From positions 5,048,001-5,112,000 of the forward strand of contig OZ014420.1 of NCBI GenBank assembly GCA_963965975.1: a stretch of 64,000 nt of DNA, written 5' to 3'. Below the pieces are notes generated by a model that saw nothing but the letters and a program-made list of their open reading frames with translations, ran no database searches and was not told the DNA's origin. This document shows positions 44,081 to 57,142 of this stretch, piece after piece. This DNA is from Xestospongia bergquistia (lineage: Eukaryota; Porifera; Demospongiae; Haplosclerida; Petrosiidae). Each line of letters starts with the position of its first letter. Positions within the stretch are counted from its first letter, which is position 1. The position numbers were made by a program, and so were the translations under genes.

Positions 44081-45279
44081 GTGAGTATACACTATTAGTA
44101 CTACTGTAGATTGGGAAATGTTTGCATTACAAAAGTTTAATGTAAAAAATTAACATGTTAAAAAATTTCAGACACAAGAGATGTATACGAAAAATTATTA
44201 ATCCCTAAGTTTTGCTAAAAAAGAAATACAAGGCTGCATTAACATCATGATAACTAGCATTTTACCAATTTTAGTTCATATGCCTGAACTGTGCAGCTGA
44301 TAAGGTCCACATTTTCTTGACATGCTTTCATGGCCTTCCTAACTTTATCATTTGGCTAAGCAATTGCCTGTGGCTGTATGGAAGATGATAGAACCTTTGT
44401 ATCATCTATAAGTTCCATATATCTCAGAAGAGCCATCTTAGTCATGCCTACACTCTCTACACTTTAAATACTTTCAACACCACCATGTAACATGTGCACT
44501 ACATACTGTAAATATTTTAATATGTAATAATATTAGTGTGTTTAATTTTCGTACATCACTCAACATTCAAACTTTTTTTAACGACTAAATTTTCCCAATC
44601 TACAGTATACAATCTAAATGTTATCATTTATTATTTAACATATAGGATAACTTAGAAAGAGTCAATAATACATTGCTTCTATATATTGCCCACTAAAGTA
44701 GTCAAAAACTAATTAGTTTATCCTTTCTTTCTTCTTGAACATAAAAGATTAGCTAAACACTTATTATAATTGATTAAATTCAGAGTAGCATACATGATAC
44801 AGGTATAACACTTCTATTTTCATTAATACTGCTGTCAGTCTGAAAGTTTAGAGTACTTACATAAGTGCAATCCATTAAATTGCCTCTGTCAAAGTTGGTT
44901 CTAACACTTTGGTTTTTGAGATTTGATGAAAACAGGAACAGGAAATAAAAAACAATATGTGACTCTTTGATGCTCAAAAACTGTGTTTTAATTCAGTGTT
45001 GAAGTATATTCCATTTGTTTTGACTTTGTATATTGATTCTCAACAACAAACTGTTTGTAAAAAAGAGTTAATTTTGATATCATTGGCTTCCTCTTATTCT
45101 TATATTTTTTATTTATGAAGTGATTTGCATTTCACAAGTATTCTTTTGACAGCTCTCCATATAATTTTATGCATATAGTCTACTGCAAGGAATTACTGTT
45201 TGCAAAGTCAATATGAATGGAATATAATACAGATAATTCCATACAATAACTTGTTAACATTTCTGGTATATTTCTTTAG

Positions 45280-45591
45280 TTCCAGTTCCAGTTGTATCAC
45301 TCAATGATATATCAGTTATTGCTGGAAATACAGCTACTTTTACATGTACTATCACAGTGTCTAACTTATTTGATGACAACAGTCTCTCATTGGCTAGTAC
45401 TAGTTTGAATCCATCTGGTACTAAGGGTTCAGTATCAAAAACTGGTCGTGTCTTTACTGTACCATATACTATATCTAATGTCAATACTAGTAATGCTGGA
45501 GTGTATACCTGTCAGGCTATAGTACAACATAGTGATAGTAACATACTGACATCAGATGCTGGTAGTGATACTGGAACTCTCTCTGTTAAAA
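45280..45591 (+). CDS. Ig domain exon, array copy 30
   Basis: It has Phe31, Ser35 and Ser71. Confidence 0.95.
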
Positions 45592-46793
45592 GTGAGTATA
45601 CACTATTAGTACTACTGTAGATTGGGAAATGTTTGCATTACAAAAGTTTAATGTAAAAAATTAACATGTTAAAAAATTTCAGACACAAGAGGTGTATACG
45701 AAAAATTATTAATCCCTAAGTTTTGCTAAAAAAGAAATACAAGGCTGCATTAGCATCATAATAACTAGCATTTTTACCAATTTTAGTTCATATGCCTGAA
45801 CTGTACAGCTGATAAGGTCCACATTTTCTTGATATGCTTTCATGGCCTTCCTAACTTTATCATTTGGCCAAGCAATTGCCTGTGGCTGTATATATGGAAG
45901 ATGATAGAACCTTTGGATCATCTATAAGTTCCATATATCTCAGAAGAGCCATCTTAGTCATGCCCACACTCTCTACACTTTAAATACTTTCAACACCACC
46001 ATGTAACATGTGCACTACATACTGTAAATATTTTAATATGTAATAATATTAGTGTGTTTAATTTTCGTACATCGCTCAACATTCAAAATTTTTTTAACGA
46101 CGAAATTTTCCCAATCTACAGTATACAATCTAAATGTTATCATTTATTATTTAATATATAGGATAACTTGGAAAGAGTCAATAATACATTGCTTCTAAAT
46201 ATTGTCCACTAAAGTAGTCAAAAATTAATTAGTTTATCCTTTCTTTCTACTTGAACATAAAAGACTAGCTAAACACTTATTATAATTGATTAAATTCAGA
46301 GTAGCATACATGATACAGGTATAACACTTCTATTTTCATTAATACTGCTGTCAGTCTGAAAGTTTAGAGTACTTACATAAGTGCAATCCATTAAATTGCC
46401 TCTGTCAAAGTTGGTTCTAACACTTTGGTTTTTGAGATTTGATGAAAACAGGAACAGGAAATAAAAAACAATATGTGACTCTTTGATGCTCAAAAACTGT
46501 GTTTTAATTCAGTGCTGAAGTATATTCCATTTGTTTTGACTTTGTATAGTGATTCTCAACAACAAACTGTTTGTAAAAGAGTTAATTTTGATATCATTGG
46601 CTTCCTCTTATTCTTATATTTTTTATTTATGAAGTGATTTGCATTTCACAAGTATTCTTTTGACAGCTCTCCATATAATTTTATGCATATAGTCTACTGC
46701 AAGGAATTACTGTTTGCAAAGTCAATATGAATGGAATATAATACAGATAATTCCATACAATAACTTGTTAACATTTCTGGTATATTTCTTTAG

Positions 46794-47105
46794 TTCCACT
46801 TCCAGTTGTATCACTCAATGATATATCAGTTATTGCTGGAAATACAGCTACTTTTACATGTACTATCACAGTGTCTAACTTATTTGATGACAACAGTCTC
46901 TCATTGGCTAGTACTAGTTTGAATCCATCTGGTACTAAGGGTTCAGTATCAAAAACTGGTCGTGTCTTTACTGTACCATATACTATATCTAATGTCAATA
47001 CTAGTAATGCTGGAGTGTATACCTGTCAGGCTATAGTACAACATAGTGATAGTAACATACTGACATCAGATGCTGGTAGTGATACTGGAACTCTCTCTGT
47101 TAAAA
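46794..47105 (+). CDS. Ig domain exon, array copy 31
   Basis: It has Leu3, Phe31, Ser35 and Ser71, the same protein as copies 4 and 11 although 20 units from the nearer one. Confidence 0.95.
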
Positions 47106-48307
47106 GTGAGTATACACTATTAGTACTACTGTAGATTGGGAAATGTTTGCATTACAAAAGTTTAATGTAAAAAATTAACATGTTAAAAAATTTCAGACAC
47201 AAGAGGTGTATACGAAAAATTATAAATCCCTAAGTTTTGCTAAAAAAGAAATACAAGGCTGCATTAACATCATGATAACTAGCATTTTTACCAATTTTAG
47301 TTCATATGCCTGAACTGTGCAGCTGATAAGGTCCACATTTTCTTGACATGTTTTCATGGCCTTCCTAACTTTATCATTTGGCTAAGCAATTGCCTGTGGC
47401 TGTATATATGGAAGATGATAGAACCTTTGGATCATCTATAAGTTCCATATATCTCAGAAGAGCCATCTTAGTCATGCCTACACTCTCTACACTTTAAATA
47501 TTTTCAACACCACCATGTAACATGTGCACTACATACTGTAAATATTTTAATATGTAATAATATTAGTGTGTTTAATTTTCGTACATCGCTCAACATTCAA
47601 ACTTTTTTTAAAGACGAAATTTTCCCAATCTACAGTATACAATCTAAATGTTATCATTTATTATTTAATATACAGGGTAACTTAGAAAGAGTTAATAATA
47701 CATTGCTTTTAAATATTGTCCACTAAAGTAGTCAAAAATTAATTAGTTTATCCTTTATTTCTACTTGAACATAAAAGACTAGCTAAATACTTATTATAAT
47801 TGATTAAATTCAGAGTAGCATACATAATACAGGTATAACACTTCTATTTTCATTAATACTGCTGTCAGTCTGAAAGTTTAGAGTACTTACATAAGTGCAA
47901 TCCATTAAATTGCCTCTGTCAAAGTTGGTTCTAACACTTTGGTTTTTGAGATTTGATGAAAACAGGAACAGGAAATAAAAAACAATATGTGACACTTTGA
48001 TGCTCAAAAACTGTGTTTTAATTCAGTGCTGAAATATATTCCATTTGTTTTGACTTTGTATATTGATTCTCAACAACAAACTGTTTGTAAAAGAGTTAAT
48101 TTTGATATCATTGGCTTCCTCTTATTCTTATATTTTTTATTTATGAAGTGATTTGCATTTCACAAGTATTCTTTTGACAGCTCTCCATATAATTTTATGC
48201 ATATAGTCTACTGCAAGGAATTACTGTTTGCAAAGTCAATATGAATGGAATATAATACAGATAATTCCATACAATAACTTGTTAACATTTCTGGTATATT
48301 TCTTTAG

Positions 48308-48619
48308 TTCCAGTTCCAGTTGTATCACTCAATGATATATCAGTTATTGCTGGAAATACAGCTATTTTTACATGTACTATCACAGTGTCTAACTTAGTTG
48401 ATGACAACGGTCTCTCATTGGCTAGTACTAGTTTGAATCCATCTGGTACTAAGGGTTCAGTATCAAAAACTGGTCGTGTCTTTACTGTACCATATACTAT
48501 ATCTAATGTCAATACTAGTAATGCTGGAGTGTATACCTGTCAGGCTATAGTACAACATAGTGATAGTAACATACTGACATCAGATGCTGGTAGTGATACT
48601 GGAACTCTCTCTGTTAAAA
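48308..48619 (+). CDS. Ig domain exon, array copy 32
   Basis: It has Val31, Gly35 and Ser71. Ile20 replaces Thr in the B-strand before Cys23 and is unique. Confidence 0.95.
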
Positions 48620-49821
48620 GTGAGTATACACTATTAGTACTACTGTAGATTGAAAAATGTTTGCATTACAAAAGTTTAATGTAAAAAATTAACATGTTAA
48701 AAAATTTCAGACACAATAGGTGTATGCGAAAAATTATAAATCCCTAAGTTTTGCTAAAAAAGAAATACAAGGCTACATTAACATCATGATAACTAGCATT
48801 TTTACCAATTTTAGTTCATATGCCTGAACTGTACAGCTGATAAGGTCCACATTTTCTTAATATGCTTTCATGGCTTTCCTAACTTTATCATTTGGCCAAG
48901 CAATTGCCTGTAGCTGTATATATGGAAGATGATAGAACCTTTGGATCATCTATAAGTTCCATATATCTCAAAAGAGCCATCTTAGTCATGCCTACACTCT
49001 CTACACTTTAAATACTTTCAACACCACCATGTAACATGTGCACTACATACTGTAAATATTTTAATATGTAATAATATTAGTGTGTTTAATTTTCGTACAT
49101 CGCTCAACATTCAAACTTTTTTTAAAGACGAAATTTTCCCAATCTACAGTATACAATCTAAATGTTATCATTTATTATTTAACATATAGGATAACTTGGA
49201 AAGAGTCAATAATACATTGCTTCTAAATATTGTCCACTAAAGTAGTCAAAAACTAATTAGTAAATCCTTTCTTTCTACTTGAACATAAAAGACTAGCTAA
49301 ACACTTATTATAATTGATTGAATTCAGAGTAGCATACATAATACAGGTATAACACTTCTATTTTCATTAATACTGCTGTCAGTCTGAAAGTTTAGAGTAC
49401 TTACATAAGTGCAATCCATTAAATTGCCTCTGTCAAAGTTGGTTCTAACACTTTGGTTTTTGAGATTTGATGAAAACAGGAACAGGAAATAAAAAACAAT
49501 ATGTGACTCTTTGATGCTCAAAAACTGTGTTTTAATTCAGTGCTGAAATATATTCCATTTCTTTTGACTTTGTATATTGATTCTCAACAACAAACTGTTT
49601 GTAAAAGAGTTAATTTTGATATCATTGGCTTCCTCTTATTCTTATATTTTCTATTTATGAAGTGATTTGCATTTCACAAGTATTCTTTTGACAGCTCTCC
49701 ATATAATTTTATGCATATAGTCTACTGCAAGGAATTACTGTTTGCAAAGTCAATATGAATGGAATATAATACAGATAATTCCATACAATAACTTGTTAAC
49801 ATTTCTGGTATATTTCTTTAG

Positions 49822-50133
49822 TTCCAGTTCCAGTTGTATCACTCAATGATATATCAGTTATTGCTGGAAATACAGCTACTTTTACATGTACTATCACAGT
49901 GTCTAACTTATTTGATGACAACAGTCTCTCATTGGCTAGTACTAGTTTGAATCCATCTGGTACTAAGGGTTCAGTATCAAAAACTGGTCGTGTCTTTACT
50001 GTACCATATACTATATCTAATGTCAATACTAGTAATGCTGGAGTGTATACCTGTCAGGCTATAGTACAACATAGTGATAGTAACATACTGACATCAGATG
50101 CTGGTAGTAATACTGGAACTCTCTCTGTTAAAA
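49822..50133 (+). CDS. Ig domain exon, array copy 33
   Basis: It has Phe31, Ser35 and Ser71. Asn97 replaces Asp and is unique; it makes no new sequon because Gly99 follows Thr98. Confidence 0.95.
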
Positions 50134-51332
50134 GTGAGTATACACTATTAGTACTACTGTAGATTGGGAAATGTTTGCATTACAAAAGTTTAATGTAAAA
50201 AATTAACATGTTAAAAAATTTCAGACACAAGAGGTGTATACGAAAAATTATTAATCCCTAAGTTTTGCTAAAAAAGAAATACAAGGCTGCATTAACATCA
50301 TGATAACTAGCATTTTACCAATTTTAGTTCATATGCCTGAACTGTACAGCTGATAAGGTCCACATTTTCTTGATATGCTTTCATGGCCTTCCTAACTTTA
50401 TCATTTGGCCAAGCAATTGCCTGTGGCTGTATATATGGAAGATGATAGGACCTTTGGATCATCTATAAGTTCCATATATCTCAGAAGAGCCATCTTAGTC
50501 ATGCCTACACTCTCTACACTTAAAACTTTCAACACCACCATGTAACATGTGCACTACATACTGTAAATATTTTAATATGTAATAATATTAGTGTGTTTAA
50601 TTTTCGTACATCGCTCAACATTCAAACTTTTTTTAAAGACGAAATTTTCCCAATCTACAGTATACAATCTAAATGTTATCATTTATTATTTAATATATAC
50701 GGTAACTTAGAAAGAGTTAATAATACATTGCTTCTAAATATTGTCCACTAAAGTAGTCAAAAATTAATTAGTTTATCCTTTCTTTCTACTTGAACATAAA
50801 AGATTAGCTAAACACTTATTATAATTGATTGAATTCAGAGTAGCATACATGATACAGGTATAACACTTCTATTTTCATTAATACTGCTGTCAGTCTGAAA
50901 GTTTAGAGTACTTACATAAGTGCAATCCATTAAATTGCCTCTGTCAAAGTTGGTTCTAACACTTTGGTTTTTGAGATTTGATGAAAACAGGAACAGGAAA
51001 TAAAAAACAATATGTGACTCTTTGATGCTCAAAAACTGTGTTTTAATTCAGTGCTGAAGTATATTCCATTTGTTTTGACTTTGTATATTGATTCTCAACA
51101 ACAAACTGTTTGTAAAAAAGTTAATTTTGATATCATTGGCTTCCTCTTATTCTTATATTTTTTATTTATGAAGTGATTTGCATTTCACAAGTATTCTTTT
51201 GACAGCTCTCCATATAATTTTATGCATATAGTCTACTGCAAGGAATTACTGTTTGCAAAGTCAATATGAATGGAATATAATACAGATAATTCCATACTGT
51301 AACTTGTTAACATTTCTGGTATATTTCTTTAG

Positions 51333-51644
51333 TTCCAGTTCCAGTTGTATCACTCAATGATATATCAGTTATTGCTGGAAATACAGCTACTTTTACATGT
51401 ACTATCACAGTGTCTAACTTAGTTGATGACAACGGTCTCTCATTGGCTAGTACTAGTTTGAATCCATCTGGTACTAAGGGTTCAGTATCAAAAACTGGTC
51501 GTGTCTTTACTGTACCATATACTATATCTAATGTCAATACTGGTAATGCTGGAGTGTATACCTGTCAGGCTATAGTACAACATAGTGATAGTAACATACT
51601 GACATCAGATGCTGGTAGTGATACTGGAACTCTCTCTGTTAAAA
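51333..51644 (+). CDS. Ig domain exon, array copy 34
   Basis: It has Val31, Gly35 and Gly71. Its upstream intron matches that of copy 24. Confidence 0.95.
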
Positions 51645-52842
51645 GTGAGTATACACTATTAGTACTACTGTAGATTGGGAAATGTTTGCATTACAAAAGT
51701 TTAATGTAAAAAATTAACATGTTAAAAAATTTCAGACACAAGAGGTGTATACGAAAAATTATTAATCCCTAAGTTTTGCTAAAAAAGAAATACAAGGCTG
51801 CATTAACATCATGATAACTAGCATTTTACCAATTTTAGTTCATATGCCTGAACTGTGCAGCTGATAAGGTCCACATTTTCTTGACATGCTTTCATGGCCT
51901 TCCTAACTTTATCATTTGGCCAAGCAATTGCCTGTGGCTGTATGGAAGATGATAGAACCTTTGGATCATCTATAAGTTCCATATATCTCAGAAGAGCTAC
52001 CTTAGTCATGCCTACACTCTCTACACTTTAAATACTTTCAACACCACCATGTAACATGTGCACTACATACTGTAAATATTTTAATATATAATAATATTAG
52101 TGTGTTTAATTTTCGTACATCACTCAACATTCAAACTTTTTTTAACGACTAAATTTTTCCAATCTACAGTATACAATCTAAATGTTATCATTTATTATTT
52201 AATATATAGGATAACTTAGAAAGAGTCAATAATACATTGCTTCAATATATTGCCCACTAAAGTAGTCAAGAACTAATTAGTTTATCCTTTCTTTCTTCTT
52301 GAACATAAAAGATTAGCTAAACACTTATTATAATTGATTCAATTCAGAGTAGAATACATGATACAGGTATAACACTTCTATTTTCATTAATACTGCTGTC
52401 AGTCTGAAAGTTTAGAGTACTTACATAAGTGCAATCCATTAAATTGCCTCTGTCAAAGTTGGTTCTAACACTTTGGTTTTTGAGATTTGATGAAAACAGG
52501 AACAGGAAATAAAAAACAATATGTGACTCTTTGATGCTCAAAAACTGTGTTTTAATTCAGTGCTGAAGTATATTCCATTTGTTTTGACTTTGTATATTGA
52601 TTCTCAACAACAAACTGTTTGTAAAAAGAGTTAATTTTGATATCATTGGCTTCTTCTTATTCTTATATTTTTTATTTATGAAGTGATTTGCATTTCACAA
52701 GTATTCTTTTGACAGCTCTCCATATAATTTTATGCATATAGTCTACTGCAAGGAATTACTGTTTGCAAAGTCAATATGAATGGAATATAATACAGATAAT
52801 TCCATACAATAACTTGTTAACATTTCTGGTATATTTCTTTAG

Positions 52843-53154
52843 TTCCAGTTCCAGTTGTATCACTCAATGATATATCAGTTATTGCTGGAAATACAGCTAC
52901 TTTTACATGTACTATCACAGTGTCTAACTTAGTTGATGACAACGGTCTCGCATTGGCTAGTACTAGTTTGAATCCATCTGGTACTAAGGGTTCAGTATCA
53001 AAAACTGGTCGTGTCTTTACTGTACCATATACTATATCTAATGTCAATACTAGTAATGCTGGAGTGTATACCTGTCAGGCTATAGTACAACATAGTGATA
53101 GTAACATACTGACATCAGATGCTGGTAGTGATACTGGAACTCTCTCTGTTAAAA
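52843..53154 (+). CDS. Ig domain exon, array copy 35
   Basis: It has Val31, Gly35, Ala37 and Ser71. Ala37 pairs it with copy 25, 15,129 bases upstream. Confidence 0.95.
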
Positions 53155-54356
53155 GTGAGTATACACTATTAGTACTACTGTAGATTGGGAAATGTTTGCA
53201 TTACAAAAGTTTAATGTAAAAAATTAACATGTTAAAAAATTTCAGACACAAGAGGTGTATACGAAAAATTATAAATCCCTAAGTTTTGCTAAAAAAGAAA
53301 TACAAGGCTGCTAACATCTTGATAACTAGCATTTTTACCAATTTTAGTTCATATGCCTGAACTGTGCAGCTGATAAGGTCCACATTTTCTTGATATGCTT
53401 TCATGGCCTTCCTAACTTTATCATTTGGCCAAGCAATTGCCTGTGGCTGTATATATGGAAGATGATAGAACCTTTGTATCATCTATAAGTTCCATATATC
53501 TCAGAAGAGCCATCTTAGTCATGCCTACACTCTCTACACTTTAAATACTTTCAACACCACCATGTAACATGTGCACTACATACTGTAAATATTTTAATAT
53601 GTAATAATATTAGTGTGTTTAATTTTCGTACATCGCTCAACATTCAAACTTTTTTTAAAGACGAAATTTTCCCAATCTACAGTATACAATCTAAATGTTA
53701 TCATTTATTATTTAATATATAGGGTAACTTAGAAAGAGTAAATAATACATTGCTTCTAAATATTGTCCACTAAAGTAGTCAAAAATTAATTAGTTTATCC
53801 TTTCTTTCTTCTTGAACATAAAAGACTAGCTAAACACTTATTATAATTGATTAAATTCAGAGTAGCATACATGATACAGGTATAACACTTCTATTTTCAT
53901 TAATACTGCTGTCAGTCTGAAAGTTTAGAGTACTTACATAAGTGCAATCCATTAAATTGCCTCTGTCAAAGTTGGTTCTAACACTTTGGTTTTTGAGATT
54001 TGATGAAAACAGGAACAGGAAATAAAAAACAATATGTGACTCTTTGATGCTCAAAAACTGTGTTTTAATTCAGTGTTGAAGTATATTCCATTTGTTTTGA
54101 CTTTGTATATTGATTCTCAACAACAAACTGTTTGTAAAAAAGAGTTAATTTTGATATCATTGGCTTCCTCTTATTCTTATATTTTTTATTTATGAAGTGA
54201 TTTGCATTTCACAAGTATTCTTTTGACAGCTCTCCATATAATTTTATGCATATAGTCTACTGCAAGGAATTACTGTTTGCAAAGTCAATATGAATGGAAT
54301 ATAATACAGATAATTCCATACAATAACTTCTTAACATTTCTGGTATATTTCTTTAG

Positions 54357-54668
54357 TTCCAGTTCCAGTTGTATCACTCAATGATATATCAGTTATTGCT
54401 GGAAATACAGCTACTTTTACATGTACTATCACAGTGTCTAACTTTGTTGATGACAACAGTCTCTCATTGGCTAGTACTAGTTTGAATCCATCTGGTACTA
54501 AGGGTTCAGTATCAAAAACTGGTCGTGTCTTTACTGTACCATATACTATATCTAATGTCAATACTAGTAATGCTGGAGTGTATACCTGTCAGGCTATAGT
54601 ACAACATAGTGATAGTAACATACTGACATCAGATGCTGGTAGTGATACTGGAACTCTCTCTGTTAAAA
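54357..54668 (+). CDS. Ig domain exon, array copy 36
   Basis: It has Phe30 (unique), Val31, Ser35 and Ser71. Confidence 0.95.
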
Positions 54669-55870
54669 GTGAGTATACACTATTAGTACTACTGTAGATT
54701 GGGAAATGTTTGCATTACAAAAGTTTAATGTAAAAAATTAACATGTTAAAAAATTTCAGACACAAGAGGTGTATACGAAAAATTATTAATCCCTAAGTTT
54801 TGCTAAAAAAGAAATACAAGGCTGCATTAACATCATGATAACTAGCATTTTTACCAATTTTAGTTCATATGCCTGAACTGTACAGCTGATAAGGTCCACA
54901 TTTTCTTGACATGCTTTCATGGCCTTCCTAACTTTATCATTTGGCCAAGCAATTGCCTGTGGCTGTATATATGGAAGATGATAGAACCTTTGGATCATCT
55001 ATAAGTTCCATATATCTCAGAAGAGCCATCTTAGTCATGCCTACACTCTCTACACTTTAAATACTTTCAACACCACCATGTAACATGTGCACTAGATACT
55101 GTAAATATTTTAATATGTAATAATATTAGTGTGTTTAATTTTCGTACATCGCTCAACATTCAAACTTTTTTTAACGACGAAATTTTCCCAATCTACAGTA
55201 TACAATCTAAATGTTATCATTTATTATTTAATATATAGGATAACTTGGAAAGAGTCAATAATACATTGCTTCTAAATATTGTCCACTAAAGTAGTCAAAA
55301 ATTAATTAGTTTATCCTTTCTTTCTACTTGAACATAAAAGACTAGCTAAACACTTATTATAATTGATTAAATTCAGAGTAGCATACATGATACAGGTATA
55401 ACACTTCTATTTTCATTAATACTGCTGTCAGTCTGAAAGTTTAGAGTACTTACATAAGTGCAATCCATTAAATTGCCTCTGTCAAAGTTGGTTCTAACAC
55501 TTTGGTTTTTGAGATTTGATGAAAACAGGAACAGGAAATAAAAAACAATATGTGACTCTTTGATGCTCAAAAACTGTGTTTTAATTCAGTGCTGAAGTAT
55601 ATTCCATTTGTTTTGACTTTGTATATTGATTCTCAACAACAAACTGTTTGTAAAAGAGTTAATTTTGATATCATTGGCTTCCTCTTATTCTTATATTTTT
55701 TATTTATGAAGTGATTTGCATTTCACAAGTATTCTTTTGACAGCTCTCCATATAATTTTATGCATATAGTCTACTGCAAGGAATTACTGTTTGCAAAGTC
55801 AATATGAATGGAATATAATACAGATAATTCCATACAATAACTTGTTAACATTTCTGGTATATTTCTTTAG

Positions 55871-56185
55871 TTCCAGTTCCAGTTGTATCACTCAATGATA
55901 TATCAGTTATTGCTGGAAATACAGCTACTTTTACATGTACTATCACAGTGTCTAACTTAGTTGATGACAACGGTCTCTCATTGGCTAGTACTAGTTTGAA
56001 TCCATCTGGTACTAAGGGTTCAGTATCAAAAACTGGTCGTGTCTTTACTGTACCATATACTATATCTAATGTCAATACTGGTAATGCTGGAGTGTATAAC
56101 TGTCAGGCTATAGTACAACATGATAGTAATAGTAACATGCTGACATCAGATGCTGGTAGTGATACTGGAACTCTCTCTGTTAAAA
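55871..56185 (+). CDS. Ig domain exon, array copy 37 (last, one codon longer)
   Basis: This is the only array exon of 315 bases. The loop after Gln83 reads HDSNSNM instead of HSDSNI, and Asn77 replaces Thr. It has Val31, Gly35 and Gly71. It is the most divergent copy, as expected of an end unit that takes less part in exchange with its neighbours. Confidence 0.94.
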
Positions 56186-56319
56186 GTGAGTATACACTAT
56201 TAGTACTACTGTAGATTGGGAAATGTTTGCATTACAAAAGTTTAATGTAAAAAATTAACGTGTTAAAAAATTTCAGACACAAGAGGTGTATACGAAAACT
56301 ATTAATCCCTAAATTTTGC

Positions 56320-56394
56320 AATGTGCAACACATTGAGCACTATAGAAGAGTAAGGTATGAATTATTTTATTTAAGGCTATCACGTATATAATTC
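56320..56394. other. 75-base segment found only in the last array intron
   Basis: Relative to the other units, this intron has about 75 extra bases inside the MITE-like element, between the attttgc and taaaaaagaa blocks. It begins with a small hairpin, AATGTG-CAA-CACATT. It may be an insertion, or ancestral sequence lost before the rest of the array expanded; being in the end unit, the second is plausible. Confidence 0.7.
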
Positions 56395-56818
56395 TAAAAA
56401 AGAAATACAAGGCTGCATTAACATCATGATAACTAGCATTTTTACCAATTTTAGTTTATATGCCTGAACTGTACAGCTGATAAGGTCCACATTTTCTTGA
56501 CATGCTTTCATGGCCTTCCTAACTTTATCATTTGGCCAAGCAATTGCCTGTGGCTGTATATATGGAAGATGATAGAACCTTTGGATCATCTATAAGTTCC
56601 ATATATCTCAGAAGAGCCATCTTAGTCATGCCTACACTCTCTACACTTTAAATACTTTCAACACCACCATGTAACATGTGCACTACATACTGTAAATATT
56701 TTAATATGTAATAATATTAGTGTGTTTAATTTTCGTACATCACTCAACATTCAAACTTTTTTAACAATGAAGTTTTTTAAATGTAATAATGTAACTAATG
56801 TTATATCTTTTTTTATAG

Positions 56819-57142
56819 TCCCTCCTCCAACTATCTCAAGTGCTACTGGTGATACTGTAGTTGCTGGAACTAGTGCTACAATATCTTGTGTTATAACGTT
56901 GACTAGTTTTAACAGTTACAATATGGATACTTACATTGAAGTCTTATCAACTGGAGACTTACTATCACAAATTGTCACAGCTGGCAATAGTAAAACAGTT
57001 TCTCATACTCTTAATTCAGTGGCTATTAGTCAAGCAGGAGACTATAGTTGTTCAGCTAGAGTGTTCTATAATGGAGCTTTTTCTGCTTATGTTATTAATA
57101 GTACCACATCAAATCCTATGACAGCTACTCTTAATGTTACTA
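56819..57142 (+). CDS. Ig domain exon, second type, copy A
   Basis: A 324-base phase 1-1 exon with acceptor tttttatag and donor gtaagt, encoding 108 residues. The start PPPTISSATGDTVVAG is followed by ATISC (B-strand Cys) and AGDYSC (F-strand Cys), and the exon ends MTATLNV. It resembles the array Ig in length, cysteine spacing and end but is clearly diverged, and it also lacks the C-strand tryptophan. It is likely a sister of the exon from which the array grew. Confidence 0.93.

Larger units (their letters stand above)
1..56765 (+). repeat. Tandem array of ~1.513-kb Ig-exon units (38 exon copies)
   Basis: Exon starts are spaced 1,511 to 1,517 bases apart, averaging 1,513 over 36 intervals. 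Each unit is a 312-base Ig exon followed by about 1.2 kb of intron, and copies differ at only a few percent of sites by eye. The array runs past the left edge, because base 1 lies inside an exon, so the copy number is a minimum. On the right, homology ends near 56,765 inside the intron after the last copy, so the intron's final ~690 bases are absent there. Length differences between units lie in the introns: 36 of 37 complete exons are exactly 312 bases and the other has one extra codon. Confidence 0.97.

Noticed and set aside
1-56185. Dscam-like mutually exclusive splicing of the Ig array
   Set aside because: In Dscam the alternatives are diverse; here they are nearly identical, so choosing one would add little diversity. 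No docking/selector sequence pair unique to single exons is visible. Constitutive inclusion or variable skipping is more likely, though not proven.
1-56765. Satellite DNA or a non-coding repeat
   Set aside because: Unit size and homogeneity would fit a satellite, but intact exons, consensus splice sites, fixed phase and correct continuation into Ig, FN3 and transmembrane exons show a gene.
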